A DNA stretch of 8,742 nucleotides, from the NCBI GenBank assembly GCA_902490405.1, contig CABUDS010000054.1, positions 1 to 8,742 of the forward strand. Direction: 5' to 3'. The translations under genes and the position numbers were made by a program. The notes below the pieces were generated by a model that saw nothing but the letters and a program-made list of their open reading frames with translations, did no database searches and was not told the DNA's origin. Below, one piece after another: positions 1 to 6,152 of the stretch (position 1 is its first letter; every line of letters starts with the position of its first letter). This stretch comes from an uncultured Collinsella sp. GTDB taxonomy: Bacteria; Actinomycetota; Coriobacteriia; Coriobacteriales; Coriobacteriaceae.

Positions 1-1601
1 GTCCCGAAAACCTTGGGGTGGAATCGGCCCAGATCGCGCAGCGCGTACGCGAGGCACTGAAGGGCGTGGGTTTGGTGGGCTTCGAGCGCTACGAGACCCA
101 TGCACTTTCGGGCGGACAAAAGCAGCGCGTGGCGCTTGCCGGCGTGCTCGCCATGGAACCGCGCGTGCTCATTTTGGACGAGGCGTCCTCGATGCTCGAT
201 CCGCGCGGGCGCAAGGGCCTTATGAAGGCCTGTCACGCGCTGCACGAACGCGGCATGACCATCGTGATGATTACGCACTTTATGGAAGAGGCCGCTGAGG
301 CCGATCGCGTTGCCGTCTTCCAAGCGGGCCGCGTTGCCATGCTGGGCACGCCCGAGGAAATCTTGACGCGGGCGGACGAACTCGCGCGGCTGAACCTGGA
401 TATGCCGGCATCGTGCTGTCTTGGCAGGGCGCTTCGCGCGAAGGACGTGCCCATTTTCGCACGGGTGCGCGAGGCGGATATGGTCGCCGATATAGCGCAG
501 ACTTATGCCGAGCGGAGTGGGACAGGCATCGCCGGGCGGCCTTTCGCATCCGATTCTCGTATTCCCGACAACGTCTCCTCTGCAATCGATGGCGCAGACG
601 CGCTGGAGCCCGTCATCGAGATTTCGCACCTTTCGTATAGCTATTCGCTGAGCGCCCGTGAGCGTCGCCGTTGGCACAAGCGCTCAGTCGCCGAGGGCGC
701 ATCGAACAAACAGGCCCTCTGGGGCAACGACCCTAGCAGCCCCTGGGCGTTGCGCAATGTGTCGCTAGCGGTGCGTCGCGGCGAGTTCCTGGGCCTTGCG
801 GGCCATACCGGTTCGGGTAAGTCGACGCTGGTTCAGCATCTTAACGGCCTGATTCGTCCCCAGGAGGGTTCCGTTTACGCGTTGGGGCTCGACCTGGCAA
901 ACAAGAAAGATGCCGCCGCGGTTAAGGCAAAGGTCGGCGTGGTGTTTCAGTATCCAGAGCGTCAGCTGTTTGCCGAGACCGTGGTGCAGGACGTGGCATT
1001 TGGTCCGCGCAACCTTGGCCTGTCGCAAGACGAGGTCGCGCGCCGCGTTGCGTCATCGCTCGCACGCGTGGGCCTCGACCTTGCCATGATAGGTGACAAG
1101 AGCCCCTTTGAACTCTCGGGCGGACAGCAGCGGCGTGTGGCGTTTGCCGGCGTGCTCGCTATGGAGCCCGAGGTGCTGGTACTCGATGAGCCCATGGCAG
1201 GTCTCGATCCGGCGGCTCGCAGGGATTTCCTGGAGCTCATTGGCCGTTTTCATGACGAGGGCCTGACCGTTGTCATGGTTTCGCACAGTATGGATGACCT
1301 AGCCAATTGCTGCGACCGCATCGTTGTGATGAACGAAGGCGCGGTGTTTGCCGAGGGCACGCCCGCTCAGGTTTTTGCGCATGCGGATGAGCTTAAATCG
1401 ATCGGTTTGGGCGTTCCCGCTGCCCAGCGCATGGCGCTGGCGCTTGCGAAGGCAGGCGTGCCGCTGCGCTTTGACGGCCTCTATACGGTTGAGTCGCTGG
1501 CAAACGAGTTGGTGGACCTGCTAATCGGTCGCTCGGACGGTCCTTCTAACGTCGCGGACACTGCTAAATCCAAGACGGTCGCGCGAGAGGAGGGCTGCTA
1601 A
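1..1601 (+). CDS. ecfA: Fused tandem ECF transporter ATPase (EcfA1-like + EcfA2-like), 5' partial
   Basis: Energises an energy-coupling factor importer by ATP hydrolysis at the cytoplasmic face. The frame is open to the window edge and reads PENLG just before a GTG at 18, the usual sequence after an ABC Q-loop region, so the GTG is internal and the gene begins upstream. Numbering from that GTG (527 aa): the first ATPase half retains LSGGQ 30-34, Walker B LILDE 51-55, D-loop SMLD 58-61 and H-loop His87; its Walker A and Q-loop are outside the window. A linker (about 147-197) leads to a complete second ATPase: Walker A GHTGSGKST 262-270, Gln311, LSGGQ 366-370, Walker B ending DE 390-391, His423. 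DEASSMLD in half one is EcfA1-like; DEPMAGLD and FQYPERQLF in half two are EcfA2-like. Each half ends in a similar helix (about 111-146 and 448-482), as in EcfA proteins. About 20 extra residues sit between the Tyr-rich A-loop (207-209) and ALRNVSL. The stop overlaps the ecfT start by one base. Family certain; substrate unknown. Confidence 0.93.
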   Translation, partial: PENLGVESAQIAQRVREALKGVGLVGFERYETHALSGGQKQRVALAGVLAMEPRVLILDEASSMLDPRGRKGLMKACHALHERGMTIVMITHFMEEAAEADRVAVFQAGRVAMLGTPEEILTRADELARLNLDMPASCCLGRALRAKDVPIFARVREADMVADIAQTYAERSGTGIAGRPFASDSRIPDNVSSAIDGADALEPVIEISHLSYSYSLSARERRRWHKRSVAEGASNKQALWGNDPSSPWALRNVSLAVRRGEFLGLAGHTGSGKSTLVQHLNGLIRPQEGSVYALGLDLANKKDAAAVKAKVGVVFQYPERQLFAETVVQDVAFGPRNLGLSQDEVARRVASSLARVGLDLAMIGDKSPFELSGGQQRRVAFAGVLAMEPEVLVLDEPMAGLDPAARRDFLELIGRFHDEGLTVVMVSHSMDDLANCCDRIVVMNEGAVFAEGTPAQVFAHADELKSIGLGVPAAQRMALALAKAGVPLRFDGLYTVESLANELVDLLIGRSDGPSNVADTAKSKTVAREEGC

Positions 1602-2401
1602 TGGAGGCGTTTTCGTTTGGCAGCTACTATCCCGGCGATAGTGCAATCCACCGCCTGGACCCGCGAACCAAGTTGCTCTTGGGCTTTGTGTTTCTGATCA
1701 CGACGCTCACGGTCAACAGCTTCCGCGGACTGGTCCCGGTCGCAATCTTCGTTGTTCTGATCTATACCGTGTCCCGGGTGCCGGCTTGTCGCGTCCTGTC
1801 ATCGATGGCGCCGCTGCTGGCGATCGTCGTGGTGGTCGCGGTGCTCAACCAATTTACCGACCAGAGCGGGCGCATCCTGTGGCAGCTCGGCTTTCTGCAG
1901 ATTAGCGAGGGCTCGCTACATTCCGCCGGGTTTATGGCGTGCCGCCTGACCCTGATGATGGCCGGTATGAGCGCTATTACGCTCACCACGCCCACGCTCG
2001 ATCTCACTGCAGGCTTTGAGCGTTTGCTCGCGCCGCTTGCGCGCGTGGGCCTTCCGGCACACGAGCTCGGCATGATCATGGGCATCGCGCTGCGCTTTAT
2101 GCCGCAGTTTGCCACCGAGATGAAGCAGACGGCGGACGCGCAGGCAAGTCGCGGCGCGCGCGTGACGGGTGGTCCGCTCGGCGGCGTGCGCATGCTCTCA
2201 AGCGTGGCAATTCCGCTGTTCACGGGCGTATTTCGTCATGCCGAGACGCTGTCTGCCGCCATGGATGCACGCTGCTATCACGGCGAGCAGGGCCGCACGC
2301 GTCTGCATGCGCTTGCATTTCGCCGCGGGGATGCGCTGGCTGCGGTGGTGACGATGCTGCTGTTTGCGTGTGTCATCGTCGTCAACCTTCAACTTGTTTA
2401 G
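1601..2401 (+). CDS. ecfT: ECF transporter transmembrane coupling subunit EcfT
   Basis: Membrane scaffold of the ECF importer; it links the two ATPase domains to a substrate-specific S component. The protein is 266 aa, normal for the family. Hydrophobic segments lie at about 25-40, 43-60, 69-84, 110-130 and 244-264, with a long cytoplasmic coupling region between the last two. That region holds the two Ala-Arg-Gly-type coupling motifs: ASRG at 182-185 and DARCYHG at 222-228 followed by GRTRL. In the second motif Gly is replaced by Cys. In known ECF structures these helices sit in grooves of the two ATPases. The start ATG lies in TAATG, overlapping the ATPase stop, with AGGAGG at 1588-1593 seven bases ahead, so translational coupling is likely. 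The S component is not in the window. Confidence 0.94.
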   Translation: MEAFSFGSYYPGDSAIHRLDPRTKLLLGFVFLITTLTVNSFRGLVPVAIFVVLIYTVSRVPACRVLSSMAPLLAIVVVVAVLNQFTDQSGRILWQLGFLQISEGSLHSAGFMACRLTLMMAGMSAITLTTPTLDLTAGFERLLAPLARVGLPAHELGMIMGIALRFMPQFATEMKQTADAQASRGARVTGGPLGGVRMLSSVAIPLFTGVFRHAETLSAAMDARCYHGEQGRTRLHALAFRRGDALAAVVTMLLFACVIVVNLQLV

Positions 2402-2431
2402 GCGCGATTCGAGCGCAAGAAAGGGGTCCCT

Positions 2432-2878
2432 ATGACCGACAACGACCGCACGGCGCAGCTCGAGCGCGCCTGTTCGTATCTTAGGCGTATTCCGGCGTGG
2501 TATCTCGCCACGATCGACGTGACGGACGGACATCAGCCACGCGTAAGGCCGTTCTCGTTTGCCATGGTCGATAACGGTAAACTGTGGTTTTGCACGTCGC
2601 GCGACAAGGACGTGTGGGCAGAGCTCGACGCGAACCCCAAGTTTGAGCTTTCGGGCTGGAAGCCGGGGGAGTGCTGGATCGTATTGACCGGCGAGGCCGC
2701 GCTCGAGGACGATGCGGTAGTGAGCGACTGCGTTCGCGAAGCTGGCTTTAAGCACATGGTGGGCATTGGCGAGAAGCACGAGAGCGCCAACGACGGTCGC
2801 CTTGCGTTTTTCTCGGTCCGCAATATCGCCGCGCGCTTCTGTGATATCGACGGCAGCGAGGAGCGCCTGGAGCTCTAG
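2432..2878 (+). CDS. PNPOx-family FMN split-barrel protein, copy 1
   Basis: A 148-aa member of the pyridoxamine 5'-phosphate oxidase-like family, small cytoplasmic proteins that usually dimerise and bind FMN or a related flavin. Visible family features are PAWYLAT at 21-27, VRPFSFA at 38-44 and GKLWFCT at 49-55, the strands that normally line the flavin site, then KDVWAEL at 59-65. It is too short and too divergent to call true PdxH, so the substrate is unknown. The start has AAGAAAGGGG at 2417-2426, five bases ahead. It lies only 30 bases after ecfT, so cotranscription with the transporter is likely. The next gene is clearly its paralogue. A flavin reductase, heme-utilisation or nitroreductase-like role cannot be told apart from sequence alone. 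Confidence 0.88.
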   Translation: MTDNDRTAQLERACSYLRRIPAWYLATIDVTDGHQPRVRPFSFAMVDNGKLWFCTSRDKDVWAELDANPKFELSGWKPGECWIVLTGEAALEDDAVVSDCVREAGFKHMVGIGEKHESANDGRLAFFSVRNIAARFCDIDGSEERLEL

Positions 2879-2929
2879 CGCGTCTCAAATTAACTACCCG
2901 TTCCGAATTAGCTAGCGCCAGGAGGACAC

Positions 2930-3340
2930 ATGGACGGATTGAATACGGTGTTGGAGTATCTGACGTCGGTGCCGGCATGGTATTTGGCGACGAGCGTTGA
3001 CGGACAGCCTCATGTGCGTCCGTTTTCGTTTGCGCAGATCCAGGATGGCAAGCTGTGGTTTGTAACAGCGCGCACCAAAGATGTGTGGCAAGAGCTGCTG
3101 CAAAACCAGCGCTTTGAGGCCACGAGTTGGTGGCCGGGCCATGGCTGGCTTATCTTGCGCGGGCGTGCCGGCTTGGATGACCGGGCTTTAGGCGAAATGC
3201 GCGAAGCCGGGTGGAAGCATCTAGAGCACCTGGGCGAGCACTATGAGGGGCCTAACGACCCCACGCTCGTCTTCTTTAGCGTCGAGGATCCCGAGGCTTT
3301 TATCTGCCATCACGACGAATGGGTGCCGGTCGAGCTCTAG
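2930..3340 (+). CDS. PNPOx-family FMN split-barrel protein, copy 2
   Basis: A 136-aa paralogue of the preceding gene; by eye roughly half of aligned residues are identical. Shared blocks include PAWYLAT at 15-21, VRPFSFA at 29-35, GKLWF at 40-44, KDVW at 50-53, REAG at 91-94 and FFSV at 115-118. Compared with copy 1 it has a shorter N-terminus, a 2-residue shorter loop before QPHVRP and a different C-terminus (DEWVPVEL). The likely fold is an FMN-binding split barrel; the reaction is unknown. The start is well supported by AGGAGG at 2920-2925, four bases ahead and closer to consensus than the site of copy 1. The 51-base gap from copy 1 has no obvious terminator, so the two are probably cotranscribed. 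A large inverted repeat follows 37 bases after the stop. Confidence 0.88.
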   Translation: MDGLNTVLEYLTSVPAWYLATSVDGQPHVRPFSFAQIQDGKLWFVTARTKDVWQELLQNQRFEATSWWPGHGWLILRGRAGLDDRALGEMREAGWKHLEHLGEHYEGPNDPTLVFFSVEDPEAFICHHDEWVPVEL

Positions 3341-3377
3341 CCAGCTGGCTCATCCTAACAACTTGGTTTTCGCATGG

Positions 3378-3431
3378 GCGGGCCCCGTATTGCCCGGCGC
3401 CGTTAGGAGCGCCGGTCAATACGGGGCCCGC
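3378..3431 (+). terminator. Long inverted repeat, probable terminator of the ecf-PNPOx block
   Basis: Bases 3378-3400 pair with 3409-3431: a 23-position stem with one mismatch (3393 against 3416) around an 8-base loop (CGTTAGGA). The outer arm begins GCGGGCCCCGTATTG. It lies between the second PNPOx gene and the argC control region, so ending the upstream transcript is the natural role. Only a weak T-rich tail follows (TCCATTTGT), which is poor for a standard intrinsic terminator, and the stem is unusually long. A dispersed palindromic repeat or a transcript-end stabiliser is an alternative. Confidence 0.55.
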
Positions 3432-3474
3432 TCCATTTGTCAATTCCTTCAAGCGAATGTGTCGGGAATGTTTC

Positions 3475-3492
3475 AATGCATGAATATGCAAG
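3475..3492 (+). promoter_or_regulatory. Putative ARG box 1 (ArgR operator) upstream of argC
   Basis: AATGCATGAATATGCAAG fits the ArgR operator form WNTGAATWWWWATTCANW at 12 of 16 defined positions. Its arms TGCAT and ATGCA form a perfect inverted repeat around GAAT. It lies about 105 bases upstream of the argC start and is paired with a second box. Repression of the arg cluster by an arginine-bound ArgR hexamer is inferred; no argR gene is in the window. Confidence 0.62.
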
Positions 3493-3495
3493 CCA

Positions 3496-3513
3496 TTTAC
3501 GTAATCATGCATC
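3496..3513 (+). promoter_or_regulatory. Putative ARG box 2 (ArgR operator) upstream of argC
   Basis: TTTACGTAATCATGCATC matches the operator form at 10 of 16 defined positions, with a good right half-site (ATGCA) and a degraded left half. Its value rests on position: it starts 3 bases after box 1, giving 21 bp between centres, the spacing of paired ARG boxes in the classical ArgR systems. It would overlap the -35 zone of the candidate argC promoter, as expected for a repressor site. Confidence 0.5.
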
Positions 3514-3519
3514 TTTTGG

Positions 3520-3528
3520 TGCTAAAGT
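3520..3528 (+). promoter_or_regulatory. Candidate extended -10 element of the argC promoter
   Basis: TGCTAAAGT contains a TG-n extension and TAAAGT, which matches TATAAT at 4 of 6 positions. It is the best -10-like sequence between the ARG boxes and the argC ribosome site and would give a leader of roughly 60 bases. No good -35 hexamer is present at 16-18 bases, so this is tentative. Confidence 0.33.
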
Positions 3529-3551
3529 TTCAACCCACTTCATAACGACCG

Positions 3552-3583
3552 CTGCGAAATGCGCATCGGTGCATAAATCGCAG
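3552..3583 (+). other. Possible hairpin in the argC leader
   Basis: CTGCG (3552-3556) can pair with CGCAG (3579-3583), and inside it ATGC (3559-3562) with GCAT (3571-3574). It ends three bases before the AAGGAG ribosome site. It could tune argC translation or be chance; no terminator-like T tract follows. Confidence 0.25.
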
Positions 3584-3597
3584 ACAAGGAGTCTGAT

Positions 3598-4668
3598 ATG
3601 TCTTTGAAGGTTGGAATCGTCGGCGCGGCTGGATATGCCGGAGCCGAGCTCATTCGCCTCGTCCTCGGTCATCCCGAGTTTGAACTTGTTGCCATTACGT
3701 CCAACGCCGATGCCGGCCAGCCGCTGTCCGCGGTGTATCCGAGCTTTGCTGGTGTGAGCGATCTGGTTTTCACCACGCATGACGCCCCCGAGCTCAAGAG
3801 CTGCGATGCGGTTTTTCTTGCCGTGCCGCACACGGCTGCCATGGCACAGGTACCCGCGCTGCTTGCATCGGGCGTCTCCTGCTTTGATCTTTCGGCCGAC
3901 TACCGTCTGAACGACGCGTCCGTCTTTGAGACATGGTATGCCGCCGAGCATACGAGCCCCGAGCTGCTCAAGACCCGTGCCTTCGGTCTGCCCGAGCTGT
4001 TCTGCCAAGACTTGGAGACCGCCGTATCCGACCATGCCGACGGCAAGCCCGTGCTGGTCGCCTGCGCCGGTTGCTATCCCACCGCAACGAGCCTTGCCGC
4101 CGCGCCCGCCGTGCGCGCGGGCTGGGTGGCCGAGAACGGCCCCGTGATTGTCGATGCCATTAGCGGCGTGACGGGCGCCGGTAAGTCCTGCAACGCCCGC
4201 ACCCATTTTTGCAGCGCCGACGAGAACTTGGAGGCCTACGGCGTGGGCAAGCATCGCCACACGCCCGAGATTGAGCAAATCCTTGGCCTGACCGATCGCG
4301 TCGTCTTTACCCCGCACCTGGCACCGCTCAAGCGCGGTCTGCTCTCCACGGTGACGCTGCCGCTCGCGCCGCAGGCTCTCGACACGCTGGCTCTTGAGGA
4401 TGTCGTCGACCATTACAAGCAGTTCTACGCCGGTCGCACCTTTGTGCGCGTGCTCGATGCCGGCCAGCAGCCCAAGACGGCTTCGGTCGTCGGCACCAAC
4501 GCTGCCCAGATTGGCCTCGCGCTCAACAAGCGCGCGGGCGTGCTGGTGGCGACGGGCGCCATCGACAATCTGTGCAAGGGCGCTGCGGGCCAAGCGGTCC
4601 AGTGCGCCAATATCGTCTTTGGCTTTGACGAGCGACGAGGCTTGCCCACAGTGGCGTGCCCGGTGTAG
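3598..4668 (+). CDS. argC: N-acetyl-gamma-glutamyl-phosphate reductase ArgC
   Basis: Third step of arginine synthesis: NADPH-dependent reduction of N-acetylglutamyl-5-phosphate to N-acetylglutamate semialdehyde in the cytoplasm. At 356 aa it is full length. An N-terminal Rossmann nucleotide-binding motif GIVGAAGYAGAE spans 6-17. The catalytic cysteine is Cys159 in CAGCYPTA (156-163). VDAISGVTGAGKS at 185-197 and the conserved HRHTPE block at 219-224, which carries the active-site histidine in the family, are all present. The C-terminal NLCKGAAGQAVQ (324-335) is also typical. The ATG has AAGGAG at 3586-3591, six bases ahead. It is the first gene of the arg cluster, downstream of two putative ARG boxes. 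A 134-base gap separates it from argJ, wider than the other gaps in the cluster. Confidence 0.97.
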   Translation: MSLKVGIVGAAGYAGAELIRLVLGHPEFELVAITSNADAGQPLSAVYPSFAGVSDLVFTTHDAPELKSCDAVFLAVPHTAAMAQVPALLASGVSCFDLSADYRLNDASVFETWYAAEHTSPELLKTRAFGLPELFCQDLETAVSDHADGKPVLVACAGCYPTATSLAAAPAVRAGWVAENGPVIVDAISGVTGAGKSCNARTHFCSADENLEAYGVGKHRHTPEIEQILGLTDRVVFTPHLAPLKRGLLSTVTLPLAPQALDTLALEDVVDHYKQFYAGRTFVRVLDAGQQPKTASVVGTNAAQIGLALNKRAGVLVATGAIDNLCKGAAGQAVQCANIVFGFDERRGLPTVACPV

Positions 4669-4678
4669 CACATTCGAT

Positions 4679-4694
4679 TGTTAACGATTTGGTA
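4679..4694 (+). repeat. Shared motif, copy A (TGTTAACGATTTGGTA)
   Basis: This 16-mer, 10 bases after the argC stop, matches 8630-8645 at 15 of 16 positions. Here the right half of the palindrome is degraded (GGTAGT against GGTAAC in copy B), leaving only an imperfect, wobble-containing hairpin. Possible meanings are a protein-binding site, a decayed terminator or a dispersed small repeat. Confidence 0.4.
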
Positions 4695-4704
4695 GTCGGG
4701 CATC

Positions 4705-4720
4705 GAGTGGGGCGCCACTC
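4705..4720 (+). other. Small perfect hairpin between argC and argJ
   Basis: GAGTGG (4705-4710) pairs with CCACTC (4715-4720) around GGCG. The following bases TTAAGCTGG lack a T run, so it is at best a weak or attenuating terminator. It may set different transcript levels of argC and argJ, or be neutral. Confidence 0.35.
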
Positions 4721-4785
4721 TTAAGCTGGTTTCATGATCACGACTGGCATGGCGCACCAACCGATGTCCGTTTTTTGTTTGACAT

Positions 4786-4791
4786 AAGGAG
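4786..4791 (+). promoter_or_regulatory. argJ: Ribosome binding site of argJ with long spacing
   Basis: AAGGAG is the only good Shine-Dalgarno sequence ahead of the ATG at 4803, with an 11-base spacer, longer than the 4-7 bases used by the other genes here. No in-frame ATG, GTG or TTG lies between, so the start stands. Initiation may be weaker than for the neighbours. Confidence 0.6.
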
Positions 4792-4802
4792 TCATAAAGA
4801 CG

Positions 4803-6071
4803 ATGAATACCGAGCTGTTTGATATCAAGATTCGCGCCGTCGAGGGTGGCGTTACGGCTGCGGCTGGTTTTAAGGCTGCAGGCATCCACGCTGGGTTCCG
4901 CAAGAACCCCGAGCGTCTGGATTACGCGCTCGTCGTGCCCGATAAACCCTGTCCCGGTGCTGGCGTGTTTACCACCAATCGCTTTTGCGCGGCGCCCGTG
5001 CAGGTGAGCCGTGCCAACCTGGGCGGTACCGACAAGGGGTACGGTATCATCGCCGGCATTTCGGTCAACTCTGGCAATGCCAACGCCGCCACGGGTGAGA
5101 CCGGCCTTGCATGCGCGCGCGAGACGTGCAGCATCGCATCGCAGGTCATCGGCTGCGAGCCTCAGCAGATTCTGATTGCCTCCACGGGTGTGATTGGCCA
5201 GATTCTGCCGATCGACACGTTTGAGACCGCCATTCCTGCTGCCTACGAGGCGCTCTCCGCCCACGGTGGCGCCGATGCCGCTCGCGCCATCATGACGACC
5301 GACACGCACTCCAAGGAGTACGCCGTGTCCTACGTCAGTGAGGCTGCGGGTCATGCGGGCAATGTCTATACGGTAGGCGGAATGTGCAAGGGCTCGGGCA
5401 TGATCATGCCCAACATGGCCACCATGATCGCAGTTATCACCACCGATGCTCCCGTCGAGCCTGCGGCACTTCATGCCCTGCTGCTCTCGACCGTCAAGCA
5501 GACCTTTAACAAGGTAACGGTCGATTCCGACACCTCGACCAACGACACCTGCATCATGCTTGCCTCCGGCGCCGCTGCCGCAGATGCCGAGCCGATCGTC
5601 GAGGGCTCCAATGCCTTTGACGAGTTGGCATTTGCCGTGCACGAGGTGTGCGAGAGCCTGGCGCGCAATATCGCCGCCGATGGTGAGGGCGCATCCAAGC
5701 TTGTTACGGTCAACGTTACCGGCGCCGCTAACGACGAGGAGGCCGATATCGCCGCCCGTGCCGTTGCCAACTCGCCGCTCGTTAAGACCTGCATCGCCGG
5801 CCACGACTGCAACTGGGGCCGCGTTGCTATGGCGCTTGGCAAGTGCGGCGTGAAGTTTAATCAGGAAGACGTTTCCATCGACATGATGGGCATGCCTGTC
5901 TGTCGCGATGGTCTGACTGTTCCCTTTGACGAGGACGAGGCTCTACGACGTTTCGAGGCGCCCGAGATCGTGATCTCGGCCGACCTGGGCGCAGGCGACG
6001 CGGCAACGACCGTGTGGACCTGCGACCTCACGCATGAGTACATCTCCATTAACGGCGACTACCGTTCCTAG
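4803..6071 (+). CDS. argJ: Bifunctional ornithine/glutamate N-acetyltransferase ArgJ
   Basis: Moves the acetyl group from N-acetylornithine to glutamate, closing the cyclic pathway, and in bifunctional forms also makes N-acetylglutamate from acetyl-CoA. The 422-aa protein is full length. The enzyme matures by self-cleavage before a Thr nucleophile, visible as KGSGMIMPNMATM (196-208) with Thr207 predicted to become the N-terminus of the beta chain. STGVIGQ at 127-133 holds the expected oxyanion-hole residues. DSDTSTNDT (241-249), GHDCNWGR (333-340) and the C-terminal YISINGDYRS (413-422) are family blocks. Whether it uses acetyl-CoA cannot be read from sequence; the absence of argA and argE nearby fits, but does not prove, bifunctionality. 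argB follows after 81 bases with no evident hairpin. Confidence 0.96.
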   Translation: MNTELFDIKIRAVEGGVTAAAGFKAAGIHAGFRKNPERLDYALVVPDKPCPGAGVFTTNRFCAAPVQVSRANLGGTDKGYGIIAGISVNSGNANAATGETGLACARETCSIASQVIGCEPQQILIASTGVIGQILPIDTFETAIPAAYEALSAHGGADAARAIMTTDTHSKEYAVSYVSEAAGHAGNVYTVGGMCKGSGMIMPNMATMIAVITTDAPVEPAALHALLLSTVKQTFNKVTVDSDTSTNDTCIMLASGAAAADAEPIVEGSNAFDELAFAVHEVCESLARNIAADGEGASKLVTVNVTGAANDEEADIAARAVANSPLVKTCIAGHDCNWGRVAMALGKCGVKFNQEDVSIDMMGMPVCRDGLTVPFDEDEALRRFEAPEIVISADLGAGDAATTVWTCDLTHEYISINGDYRS

Positions 6072-6142
6072 ATTCCAGGCACGCTGCGCATCTTGCCGCG
6101 ATTGCGGACAGCGGAGCACGGCGCGATAACGATACGAAAGAC

Positions 6143-6146
6143 GAGG
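6143..6146 (+). promoter_or_regulatory. argB: Ribosome binding site fixing the argB start
   Basis: GAGG lies six bases before the ATG at 6153. A longer reading from TTG at 6093 would add 20 residues with basic, unconserved character (MPRLRTAEHG...) and has no good ribosome site, so the ATG is preferred. Confidence 0.65.
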
Positions 6147-6152
6147 CAGATT

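Noticed and set aside
18..20. GTG as the true start of the ATPase gene
   Set aside because: The upstream codons read PENLG in frame, continuing an ABC ATPase, and a start here would leave half one without Walker A; the gene simply begins before the window.
2888..2914. Direct repeat AATTAACTA / AATTAGCTA between the PNPOx genes
   Set aside because: Nine bases with one mismatch in a short AT-rich gap; too short to call an element.
3505..4671. Minus-strand open frame of 388 codons opposite argC
   Set aside because: Almost exactly mirrors argC; a product of codon bias on the opposite strand with no recognisable domain or ribosome site.
3583..4793. Similar leaders GACAAGGAGTC (argC) and GACATAAGGAGTC (argJ)
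   Set aside because: The match is centred on the Shine-Dalgarno sequence and is most simply explained by shared ribosome binding.
4425..5804. Long minus-strand open frame (459 codons) opposite argC and argJ
   Set aside because: It runs antisense through two strongly recognised genes and the gap between them, has no family signature, and is rich in residues expected from reversed GC-biased codons.
6093..6152. TTG-initiated 20-residue N-terminal extension of argB
   Set aside because: Lacks a ribosome site and family similarity; the ATG at 6153 has GAGG six bases ahead.
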